64,000 nt of DNA. Source: BRH-c25 sp012519325. GTDB taxonomy: Bacteria > Bacillota > Clostridia > Lutisporales > Lutisporaceae. The position numbers and the translations under genes are program-made. The number at the start of each line of letters is the position of its first letter. Within the stretch, counting starts at the first letter, position 1. Below are positions 1-7,419 of this stretch, piece by piece. Where the stretch lies: NCBI GenBank assembly GCA_050950645.1, contig JBMNHZ010000007.1:124001-188000 (forward strand), read 5' to 3'. The notes beneath the pieces were generated by a model. The model saw nothing but the letters and a program-made list of their open reading frames with translations, was not told the origin of the DNA and did not search any database.

Positions 1-2
1 CT

Positions 3-1202
3 CCTTTTGTATCTGTAATTCAATCAATAGTGAACTTTGCTCCATGGTATTCTTCAATACACAGGGGAACAGGCTTCAAATCCCAATATTCTTCGGAAAT
101 TTTTGAAAAGTCCAGAGAAATAATAAAAAATTTTGTCAATGCCGGTCCGAACAACCTGGTTATTTTTGTGAAGAATACCTCTGAGGCTATAAATAAGCTG
201 TCCTACAGGCTTTATCACAATAATAGGCGAAGCGTCATATTATCTACTTATATGGAGCATCATTCCAATGACCTGCCTTGGAGAAACAAGTATATAGTTG
301 ACTATATCAATGTGGATGATGATGGAAGGCTCTCCCTGCATGACCTTGAAAGAAAGCTGCGCAAGTACCGGAAAGATCTTGCTCTTGTTACGGTAACAGG
401 CGCTTCCAACGTCACAGGTTATAAGAATCCGATACATGACATCGCAGAATTGGTTCATAAATATGATTCAAAGCTCATGGTAGATGCAGCCCAGCTTATC
501 GGCCATTCCTGTGTTGATATGAAGCCTGACGGAAGCAGCCGGCATATTGATTACCTGGCTTTCTCAGCCCATAAGATGTATGCGCCCTTTGGAACAGGGG
601 TGCTTATCAGCCCTGAGTATGATTTTGAAAGGGGGGAACCTGAGTACAGAGGCGGCGGAACAATCAACATTGTCACCCATGATCTGGTAAAATGGGCAGA
701 GCCCCCTCACAAGGAAGAAGCAGGCACTCCAAATATAATGGGAGTTATGGCTCTTGCCGAAGCAGTCAGGACTCTTGCCTCTATAGGAATGGAAAACCTG
801 GAGGCTTATGAAAGCAGCCTCCTTGAATATGCTCTTGACAAGATTTCCAAGGTTCCTGATATTGAGTTGTATTGCGATGATAACCTAAAGGACAGAGTCG
901 GCATAATACCTTTCAATATTGCGGGACTGCACCATCAAATCGTAGCTGACGCTTTGTCGGCCGAATCCGGCATAGCTGTAAGGAACGGCTGCTTCTGCTC
1001 ACAGCCCTATGTCCAAAAGCTTCTTAATGTATCCAGAAATGAAATAAGAAAACGGATAAGGAATCCCTCTCTCCCCCATCCCGGAATGGTCAGGCTCAGC
1101 TTCGGGCTCTACAACAATTACGATGAGATAGACATACTTATTAATAAGCTACACGAAATATCGGCCAATAAGGAGCTTTACAAGAAGAGATACGAGGATT
1201 AA
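3..1202 (+). CDS. Class V aminotransferase / cysteine desulfurase-like protein, 5' end outside window
   Basis: PLP-dependent fold-type I enzyme of the class V aminotransferase (NifS/SufS/CsdA-like) group. The frame is open from base 3, and the residues before the first possible start (GTG at 30) fit the family N-terminus, so the true start lies upstream of the window. Visible are the PLP lysine in SAHKMYAPFGTG, the cofactor aspartate in VDAAQL, and a late cysteine region, VRNGCFCSQPYV, where desulfurases carry the persulfide cysteine. The enzyme would move sulfur from cysteine or act on a related amino acid; the exact substrate cannot be read. It is followed 82 bp later by a DsrE-like protein, which would suit sulfur relay, but that link is inference. 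The family is secure, the specific role is not. Confidence 0.85.
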   Translation, partial: PFVSVIQSIVNFAPWYSSIHRGTGFKSQYSSEIFEKSREIIKNFVNAGPNNLVIFVKNTSEAINKLSYRLYHNNRRSVILSTYMEHHSNDLPWRNKYIVDYINVDDDGRLSLHDLERKLRKYRKDLALVTVTGASNVTGYKNPIHDIAELVHKYDSKLMVDAAQLIGHSCVDMKPDGSSRHIDYLAFSAHKMYAPFGTGVLISPEYDFERGEPEYRGGGTINIVTHDLVKWAEPPHKEEAGTPNIMGVMALAEAVRTLASIGMENLEAYESSLLEYALDKISKVPDIELYCDDNLKDRVGIIPFNIAGLHHQIVADALSAESGIAVRNGCFCSQPYVQKLLNVSRNEIRKRIRNPSLPHPGMVRLSFGLYNNYDEIDILINKLHEISANKELYKKRYED

Positions 1203-1284
1203 ATCCGGGCTTCGCAGGATAATCTCCCTGATTTTTGGATAAAATATAGAATAATCTATTGTCAACAATAGGGAGGTTTATTAA

Positions 1285-1761
1285 TTGAACAAAAGAATGA
1301 ACTTGCTTATGTTCAGCAGTGAATATGATAAAGCCATGGCCGCACTTATACTAGCCAATACTGCAAGAGAAATGCAGGTGGAGGTTACCATGTTCTTTAC
1401 ATTTTGGGGACTCTTCCTTGTGAGAGATCCTGAGAAGCTCTCCCCGGAAGACAAGACAGCCTATGAAAAAATCTTTGGGGCAGTTACTCCCAAGGGGCCT
1501 GAACAGCTGCCCCTCTCCCGTATGAATATGGCAGGCCTTGGCAAGAAAATGCTTCTTGAAATGATGGATGACGATTGCGCTCCTCATCTTATAGACTTCC
1601 TGAAGGGAGCAAGGAAAAAGGATGTAAAATTCTACGGCTGCAAGCTTTCAATGGAAATTATGGGCCTTAAACAGGAGGAAATGATTCCTGAGCTTGAAGT
1701 AGTAGAGGCAAAAGATTATCTTAAGGATGCACTTGAATCTGATTTGCAGTTGTTTATATGA
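1285..1761 (+). CDS. DsrE/DsrF-like family protein
   Basis: A 158-residue protein resembling the DsrE/DsrF-like (DrsE-fold) family of small cytoplasmic proteins, some of which carry sulfur or act as peroxiredoxin-like accessory proteins. The N-terminus has the typical strand plus helix (NLLMFSSEYDKAMAALILAN), then an FTFWG motif and a late cysteine in KFYGCKLSMEIMG. That cysteine sits where sulfur-carrying members have the reactive residue. The start is TTG at 1285, chosen because GGGAGG lies 9 bases upstream; an ATG at 1297 is less well placed. It follows a desulfurase-like aminotransferase on the same strand, so a sulfur-transfer pair is possible but unproven. Confidence 0.75.
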   Translation: MNKRMNLLMFSSEYDKAMAALILANTAREMQVEVTMFFTFWGLFLVRDPEKLSPEDKTAYEKIFGAVTPKGPEQLPLSRMNMAGLGKKMLLEMMDDDCAPHLIDFLKGARKKDVKFYGCKLSMEIMGLKQEEMIPELEVVEAKDYLKDALESDLQLFI

Positions 1762-1904
1762 AAAAAACCGCCCCAAGCAGCAGCAAAGCTCTACCTCTTG
1801 ACGGATATACCGGTAAATACCTTTTCTGCATATTCCATTAACCTCATTGACAATAACTGAACCCAATCATGTAAATAGATTATAATGGAAACATGAAGAA
1901 AACA

Positions 1905-1943
1905 TTGTAGAAATGTATTTGCACTTGAAAAAACATTCTACAA
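1905..1943 (-). terminator. Possible terminator after the amidase gene
   Basis: An inverted repeat (TTGTAGAA.TGT paired with ACATTCTACAA, one bulged base) lies just past the stop of the minus-strand amidase gene and is followed on that strand by a T-rich stretch. The stem is AT-rich and moderately convincing. The remaining bases 1762-1904 hold nothing I can identify. Confidence 0.4.
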
Positions 1944-1953
1944 ATATGCGCTC

Positions 1954-3072
1954 CTAAAAATGCACCCGAATCAGCCAGAATTTGATCTTGCCGTTACTCC
2001 ATCCAAGATCCCAGGGTACCCTGTTTCTGTCGGTATTATGGCAGGTTACCAGTGCATATCCCTTTGAATCTGCGGCTGTAACCACTGATATATGTGTGAT
2101 ATCTCCCTTTTTCTCATAAGCTATGAAATCCCCCGGCAGCAGCTTGTAGGATGCCTTATACACCTTTTCATAATTGCCGTAGGCAATTAGTGAAGCCCTG
2201 CCGCTGTAAAGCATATAGCTCTTGAAGCCGTCTGCATTAACCCAGGCCCGGGTAGCACCCTTATTGTTGTAGTTCCATGAGTGGGTTTTTCTGAACTTTC
2301 CCCCCTCATGCAGTATTTGTGATGCGAAGTTTGCGCAGTCCCCTCCCTGAGAGTTATAGTTCCTGTACTTTTTGTTATACTTGTAACCATACTTCTCCTC
2401 GCTTGCAGCACCGCAGTATTTTTCTGCATAGGCCACTGCGTTTTTCCTCCTGTCGCCTATATTGGAAAAATCCCTTGGAGCATGAGTCGTTATATACTGA
2501 TGTATTGAATCGACGTTAATCTTTCCTAAATTCAAAGAATCTTCAAAGGGATCCTTGTACCACTCTCTTGTTATTATCCATATCTCATCCTTGTATAAAA
2601 GGTCAAGTACGTGATAGGTTCCTATCCTGAAGCTGTTTACAACACCAGGCTCATTCTCATATATATATTTATACTCCGTTGAACACATCAGGTTAATTGT
2701 ATATTTTTCACCTTTCGGCTTTATGCTTCTTACCTTTACCGTCGGTATTATTTCGGTGAATTTCACTCCCTGCTTTTTTTCCCAGTTGTGGATGTACTTA
2801 ACCTTGGTCAGTTCATGCTGGTGTGCCCACGTTCCGTACTTGGTGCTTGTGTCATAAAAGGATTCAATAAGCTTAAGGTCTCCGCTTATTATCGCATTAT
2901 TTCTGTTGCAAAATATTTGATGTATAGAATCGGTTATTTCTTCGGTTTCATTTAAGCCTGAAAAAACATTCCGTATACCTGAAGGATGCTCCGAATAAAC
3001 AAAATACAGTATTGCAAACATCATCAGCCCGATTACTGCTTTCAGCATCTTCCTTTTCATAACATCTCTCAT
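1954..3072 (-). CDS. Membrane-anchored or secreted protein with C-terminal amidase_6-type domain
   Basis: A 372-residue protein with a short basic N-terminus and one hydrophobic segment (about residues 10-26), indicating export or membrane anchoring. Residues about 35-190 form an unassigned extracellular region. Residues about 200-372 match the putative amidase domain (Amidase_6, NlpC/P60-like cysteine hydrolases): nucleophile cysteine in QGGDCANFASQ, histidine in GDITHISVV, and the LLPGDFIAYE strand before it. Such enzymes are thought to act on cell-wall peptides, but the substrate is not known. The ATG at 3072 has AGGGG about 8 bases upstream. The gene stands alone, with no partner on the same strand close by. 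Confidence 0.85.
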   Translation of the reverse strand: MRDVMKRKMLKAVIGLMMFAILYFVYSEHPSGIRNVFSGLNETEEITDSIHQIFCNRNNAIISGDLKLIESFYDTSTKYGTWAHQHELTKVKYIHNWEKKQGVKFTEIIPTVKVRSIKPKGEKYTINLMCSTEYKYIYENEPGVVNSFRIGTYHVLDLLYKDEIWIITREWYKDPFEDSLNLGKINVDSIHQYITTHAPRDFSNIGDRRKNAVAYAEKYCGAASEEKYGYKYNKKYRNYNSQGGDCANFASQILHEGGKFRKTHSWNYNNKGATRAWVNADGFKSYMLYSGRASLIAYGNYEKVYKASYKLLPGDFIAYEKKGDITHISVVTAADSKGYALVTCHNTDRNRVPWDLGWSNGKIKFWLIRVHF

Positions 3073-3179
3073 TGTATTACCCCTTGCATCTCCATTTTCA
3101 CCCCGTTATATATAAATATACTTACCCCTGTTTAGTTTTATTACATGCAAAGGTTTGAAAGCAAAAAAGGTTGCTGTAA

Positions 3180-3650
3180 AAAAATATTTAACAGTAACTC
3201 ATATATAGCTGTGTCTATGATAAATCCGCTGCACATTTCGGGCATACGTATCTGCGGATGACAGCTCTCCGGCCAAAACTGTAATTTCAGCCGTTCCCAA
3301 TGAGGTCCCGGTTCTACTTAAGAATACCGCAACATAGAGCAAAAGAACCAAGTCGACATTGATCATAGCATTTGTAAAGCATGCAAGAATCCAGCATGAA
3401 AATGCATCCCAAAACGAAGAAACATTTTTTTATAGTACCATTCTGCTGTCAACATACTCAGCATACTTGAAAGGAAACGGACGGTATTAATCAGAGATGT
3501 CTGAGTATCGGAAAAACCAAACTCCGTCTTAATATAGGGCAGATATACAGAAAAAGTAGAAGCTATCAATCCGCATGCGCAAGAGTGAAGCAACAAGCAC
3601 CCTAAATATATAATCCAACTATAGTGTGCCTTGATTTTATTGTGTTTCAT
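3180..3650 (-). pseudogene. Decayed MFS transporter N-terminal remnant
   Basis: Reading leftward from ATG 3650, about 90 codons resemble the first transmembrane segments of a major facilitator superfamily permease (HYSWIIYLGCLL, TFSVYLPYIKTEFGFS). The frame closes at 3363, but a second frame continues the same hydrophobic protein (ACFTNAMINVDLVLLLYVAV and FLSRTGTSLGTAEITVLAGE) for another 50-60 codons before losing sense near 3180. A full permease would need about 400 residues, so most of the gene is missing and the rest is frameshifted. It has lost any transport function. Confidence 0.7.
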
Positions 3651-3780
3651 TATTAGTTTCCTTTCTTATGCTCAAGAATCCCATATGGTTACAGATAATG
3701 AAGAACTTCCACACATCCATAGGGTACTTCGCACCTGCTTCTAATATAATACCGCCTTTTCATTGTTACAGCAATTCGCA

Positions 3781-4908
3781 TTAATGGGCGAACAATATTA
3801 TTATGAATTGCGAAACCAGTACAACAGTCACCAGTGCTATAGGATAGGTTGCGGCATAAGAGGATGCAACATCGTCGGTTCCGGCTACTTCGATAAGAAC
3901 ACCGAGAGCCGGGGTACTTGTCATTCCGCCGGTAATTGATCCAAGGTTGTTGAGAATACTTAGGTGCAGCACTTTACTCGATAACCAGAATCCCATCACC
4001 ATCGGAACGATAGCCATGACAGCCCCATAAATAAACAACATTAAGCCATATTCTGTCAGAACTTCGACAAAGCCTTGTCCGGCATTTGTACCGGCACCAA
4101 TTAGGAACAGCATAAGGCCGTACTCTCGAAAGGTTTCTAAAACATGTTTCTTGACTGTGGTATCTACCGAACCGATATGCCCAAAATGTCCGAGAATCAG
4201 TCCGATAATCAGTGGGGCACCGGAATTACCCAGAGAAAACTTAGCGCCACCCGGAAGCGGTACACTCACTTTACCTAGAATAATACCCAATACAATCGCC
4301 ATGCAGAAAGCAAAGAATCCTGTACTGTCAAATGAATACAAGCCCTTAGGAATCAACCTGCTCTCAGCAGCAGCTGCCGCTTCAAAGGAAGCACGTTCCG
4401 CATCCATATCGGCCTTCAAAATCTTCGGAACCAGTTGTACAAAAAGAACTACGCTGATGACACCAAAGGGATAAGCTATACCATAACCTATCGAGGCCAG
4501 GTTGCCATATTCACCGGCTGCTTCAACCGCGGCAGCCAATCCCGGTGTACTGGTCAATGCACCGGTTAATATTCCAACTGCAAGGGCAGGTTCAATACCG
4601 CTTAGCTTAATAATCAATACACAGCTGGCAGCACTTGAAAGGATGACCAACAGGCCAATCAGTACATAGGATGTGGCGTTTTGTTTAAAGTTACGGAAGA
4701 ACTTCGGACCTGCAATAAACCCCACTGAGGTAACAAAGCAAACCAGCCCCATTTCGCGAATAATTGAAGGAGCAACGATACCAAAATGACCAAATACCAA
4801 TGCCACCAGCAGCACGCCGGCTGTACCGATTTCGATACCGCGAATCTTCAATCCCCCTAACATATATCCCAAGAAGCCGATAAGAAAAATTGATAGTAAC
4901 GTGTTCAC
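3781..4908 (-). CDS. AspT/YidE/YbjL-duplication-type membrane transporter, short form
   Basis: A 375-residue integral membrane protein with about ten hydrophobic segments. It consists of two homologous halves, each carrying the family signature of a GxLTSTPG-like loop: GALTSTPGLAAAVEAAGEYG near residue 135 and GGMTSTPALGVLIEVAG near 330. This is the duplicated domain of the aspartate:alanine exchanger (AspT) / YidE / YbjL family. Most members are about 550 residues with central TrkA-C domains; here the middle is a short hydrophilic linker (about residues 170-195), so any substrate sensing by TrkA-C is absent. The GTG start has GGAGGT six bases upstream. The transported anion or amino acid cannot be deduced. 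Flanking genes are decayed. Confidence 0.75.
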   Translation of the reverse strand: MNTLLSIFLIGFLGYMLGGLKIRGIEIGTAGVLLVALVFGHFGIVAPSIIREMGLVCFVTSVGFIAGPKFFRNFKQNATSYVLIGLLVILSSAASCVLIIKLSGIEPALAVGILTGALTSTPGLAAAVEAAGEYGNLASIGYGIAYPFGVISVVLFVQLVPKILKADMDAERASFEAAAAAESRLIPKGLYSFDSTGFFAFCMAIVLGIILGKVSVPLPGGAKFSLGNSGAPLIIGLILGHFGHIGSVDTTVKKHVLETFREYGLMLFLIGAGTNAGQGFVEVLTEYGLMLFIYGAVMAIVPMVMGFWLSSKVLHLSILNNLGSITGGMTSTPALGVLIEVAGTDDVASSYAATYPIALVTVVLVSQFIIILFAH

Positions 4909-4980
4909 AATAATACCTCCATCTATTAATGTAATAATTTGAATGTAGAATAGGGCAGGCTATATCTTTTCAAATGCCAT

Positions 4981-5205
4981 TGCCCCTCTGTTTCAATTTC
5001 CTCATCAATTTTCTGGTCTCAGCAACCAGACCGATGCCCATAATTTTGGGACCAACACCCACAGCCGTACCGGCAATGATCCTTGCTAATGGCTTAATAT
5101 CAAGTTGTTGGGCCTTCTCGCACTCATGAACATCATTGCTGCTGCACCATCATTTCGGCCAGATGCATTTCCGACTGTGGTAACTCCACCTTCAAAAATC
5201 TAATC
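4981..5205 (-). pseudogene. Acetyl-CoA acetyltransferase (thiolase) fragment
   Basis: On the minus strand from about 5200, one frame reads the thiolase segment VTTVGNASGRNDGAAAM, matching the conserved GNASGxNDGAAA motif. A different frame then continues with EKAQQLDIKPLARIIAGTAV and GPKIMGIGLV, the next stretch of the same family. A frameshift therefore lies near 5115, and both the N-terminal catalytic part and the C-terminal part are missing. This is a clear relic, not a functional gene. Bases 5206-5550 hold no recognisable gene. Confidence 0.8.
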
Positions 5206-5555
5206 TATGTCAAGTACCGCGAAATAGGCGGCACAAAAAGGCTGATTCTATATCATTGTAATTCTATATCATTGTAATATTATAGCAATATTTATACCAA
5301 TAAACAAATACCTTGTACAATCTATGTCACAAAATAAAAGTTTCATACTAATTCCGCTTAGTGCTGATTTGCATACCGAAGGGCAAGTATGTGAAATGAG
5401 TAGAATTGCATTCAATATTTAAAATAGTAAAATAATTAATAATGGAATATTTACTATACGTGCGTTTTTTGATTCTGGTAAAGGTTGACATGAGACTGGA
5501 ACTAGTTTGTTGTGAGATGTATAAAAATGAACAATGAGAATAGTTGCAATTAAAC

Positions 5556-5588
5556 AGGACAGCTAATCCATAATGGATTAGCTGTCCT
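5556..5588 (-). terminator. Hairpin downstream of the Fe-S protein gene
   Basis: AGGACAGCTAATCCAT and its exact complement form an almost perfect palindrome 48 bases past the stop of the gene at 5636. Read leftward it is followed by GTTTAATTG, a weak T-run, so it can terminate that gene's transcript. Confidence 0.6.
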
Positions 5589-5635
5589 ATTAACTACAAT
5601 AAGTACGATTCGCTATACGGCTCCCTTTCTATTAA

Positions 5636-6550
5636 TTACATCTTTCCCAGAATTTTTTCCAATCCTAATGCTTCAGCCCATGTCGCTTCTACGAATTCTC
5701 CATCCTTTTTAACCAAAGGAGCTTTGGGATTATCATTATAAGTCAGATCAACGGTTAATCTGCCTTTCAGGCACAAGGGTCTGCCTTCACCGGCAGCCAG
5801 CGCCCTGACAGCTACAACCTTGCCATTCTTTTTTATCAGTTCGAAATCACAACCGCTCTCGCAAGCCGCACACTTTACATTTTCCCTCTGCAGTTCCCAT
5901 ATCCTGCCAATATTCATTGCCCTGCTGTCCATAAGTGCTCCAACCGGACAAACGCTTATACACCTTGCACAGGATACACAATCGGATTCACCCATTGTTT
6001 TGTTATTGTCAGCTATTACCGTTGTCTCGAAGCCTCTGTTGCCGAATGCCAGTACCGACCTCTCGGGAACCTTTGCGCACATACTGACACACCTGCCGCA
6101 AAGGATGCATTTGTCGTTGTCTCTGTATATATATGGGTTGCTAGTGTCGATTCCCAGTTCTTTACGTTTCCCCTGGTGCTCTTCAAATTTTACACCATAT
6201 CTGTAAGCGTATTCCTGCAGTTTACACTCTCCCGCTTTGTTGCATGTGAGACAGTCGTTGGGATGGTTTGCAAGTATAAGCTTGAGTATTTCTTTCCTCG
6301 CCGTCACTACACTTGGACTTTCAGTTTGGACCTCCATACCTTCCGAAACAGGGAGTACACACGATGCCTGAAGCGTTCTTGCTCCTTTAACCTCAACAAC
6401 GCAAATCCTGCATGATCCGACTTCATTAACACCTTTCAGATAACAAAGAGCAGGAATGTCTATGCCGAGCTCAGCAGCAGCCTCCATAACGGTTGTACCT
6501 TCACGCACCTTCGTAGTGATACCGTTAATTGTAACATTAAGCATTTTCAT
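5636..6550 (-). CDS. NuoG/formate-dehydrogenase-like iron-sulfur protein lacking the catalytic domain
   Basis: A 304-residue cytoplasmic electron carrier. In order: a plant-type [2Fe-2S] domain (cysteines in PALCY, GSCRICVVEV and ASCVLP), a His-Cys3 [4Fe-4S] motif (NHPNDCLTCNKAGEC), a two-cluster ferredoxin module (CILCGRCVSMCAKVP and CVSCARCISVCPVGAL), and the N-terminal [4Fe-4S] lobe of the molybdopterin oxidoreductase fold (CAACESGCDFELIKKNGKVV). It stops at EFVEATWAEAL, where FdhA would enter its Mo/W catalytic domain. It thus resembles the first third of the nearby FdhA, with every cluster ligand kept. It has its own promoter and a terminator, which argues for a real short protein rather than a fragment. 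Likely an electron-transfer partner of the hydrogenase or formate dehydrogenase (inference). Confidence 0.85.
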   Translation of the reverse strand: MKMLNVTINGITTKVREGTTVMEAAAELGIDIPALCYLKGVNEVGSCRICVVEVKGARTLQASCVLPVSEGMEVQTESPSVVTARKEILKLILANHPNDCLTCNKAGECKLQEYAYRYGVKFEEHQGKRKELGIDTSNPYIYRDNDKCILCGRCVSMCAKVPERSVLAFGNRGFETTVIADNNKTMGESDCVSCARCISVCPVGALMDSRAMNIGRIWELQRENVKCAACESGCDFELIKKNGKVVAVRALAAGEGRPLCLKGRLTVDLTYNDNPKAPLVKKDGEFVEATWAEALGLEKILGKM

Positions 6551-6628
6551 TTGATTTCCCCCTATATAATAATAATTGATTCACTAATTATTTAATTTTG
6601 CATAATGTGTTCACAAGCTTCCATTATT

Positions 6629-6657
6629 ATAATACATGATTGTTAAATTATCGTCAA
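6629..6657 (-). promoter_or_regulatory. Sigma-A-type promoter of the Fe-S protein gene
   Basis: On the minus strand TTGACG and TATTAT are separated by 17 bases, about 80 bases upstream of the ATG at 6550. This indicates that the gene is transcribed separately from hydA. Confidence 0.6.
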
Positions 6658-6672
6658 ATAATAAAAACAAAA

Positions 6673-6711
6673 AATAAAAGACCTGTTTTGACGAAATCCG
6701 CCAAAACCGGC
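6673..6711 (-). terminator. Terminator of the hydA transcript
   Basis: Read leftward, CCGGTTTTGGCG pairs with CGTCAAAACAGG, followed by CTTTTATTTTTTG. It is a good rho-independent terminator placed after the ECF S-component gene and the tandem repeat block. Confidence 0.75.
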
Positions 6712-6762
6712 CTATTAATCACTTAGCTCAGTATTTTGTTTTATTCGGACCTCTTTTCGTAG

Positions 6763-6902
6763 AAGGACATGGGGAAGGACATGGGAAGGACATGGGGACG
6801 TTTCCCCTGTCTCACTGAAAGAGAGACACGCGAAACGTCCCCATGTCCTTCGCGAAACGTCCCCATGTCCTTCGCGAAACGTCCCCATGTCCTTCCCGTG
6901 TC
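6763..6902. repeat. GGGGACGTTTC repeat block with three 22-bp tandem units
   Basis: Left side: three near-tandem copies of AAGGACATGGGG (6763, 6775, 6786), the last running on into ACGTTTC. Right side: three perfect tandem 22-bp units at 6829-6850, 6851-6872 and 6873-6894 that contain the reverse complement (GAAACGTCCCCATGTCCTT). The block can fold into alternative long hairpins. A related block occurs at 25694-25817, and shorter relatives at 22457, 27733 and 28211. It lies inside the 3' part of the hydA transcript. It contains no coding frame I would believe. Confidence 0.9.
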
Positions 6903-6937
6903 CCCGCGTCGCATTCTTCTTCTATTGCGCGACTACA

Positions 6938-7414
6938 CTACTGCTTCCGGGATACTGCTTTTAATACCACTAACCCTATTGCTCCTCCCGCTATTGCAGT
7001 TATCAACTGCGGAAAGCTGAACGCCAGCTTTATAGGCGCAGGCAGCCCTTCCACTATTATATTTGCCGCCGTATAAAGCAATATGAATTTCATCAACGCT
7101 GCCGCAATTATACCTGCATAGACATTATATTTTCTTAATATCCTGAATAAAACTACATATACGGTATTCCCCGCCATTATAAACGGAACCAGCACAATTG
7201 TCGGCGGCGGCTGCACCCCAAGAAGCACCGCCAGCATTGGTGTCATTATCCCGATTGCTGCCGCCCAAGGCAGTCCGCAAGCACCAACCGCCGTAATAAG
7301 TACCCCATTGATTCCTGTTCCGGTTACATACTGGCCCATTTTAACCAACTGGAATACTATTGCTGCAGCCAGTAATACTGCCGCCTTTGTTAAGAGATTG
7401 GGTTTTCCTTTCAT
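6938..7414 (-). CDS. ECF transporter S-component-like membrane protein
   Basis: A 158-residue protein with about five hydrophobic segments, resembling substrate-binding S components of energy-coupling factor (ECF) vitamin/cofactor transporters. Supporting features are its size, the glycine/proline-rich loop LGVQPPPTIVLVPFIMAGN and an asparagine/basic patch (RILRKYN) in the middle. It begins five bases after the hydA stop, so it is translationally coupled to hydA and falls under the same riboswitch. The shared ECF energising subunits are not in the window. The substrate cannot be predicted from sequence. Coupling to a hydrogenase gene suggests a cofactor or precursor need, but that is inference. 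An unrelated small membrane protein family remains possible. Confidence 0.65.
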   Translation of the reverse strand: MKGKPNLLTKAAVLLAAAIVFQLVKMGQYVTGTGINGVLITAVGACGLPWAAAIGIMTPMLAVLLGVQPPPTIVLVPFIMAGNTVYVVLFRILRKYNVYAGIIAAALMKFILLYTAANIIVEGLPAPIKLAFSFPQLITAIAGGAIGLVVLKAVSRKQ

Positions 7415-7419
7415 TTATC

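Noticed and set aside
6763..6902. CRISPR-like array
   Set aside because: The 22-bp units are directly adjacent with no unique spacers, and arms are inverted to each other, so this is a tandem/inverted repeat and not a CRISPR array. No cas genes are present.
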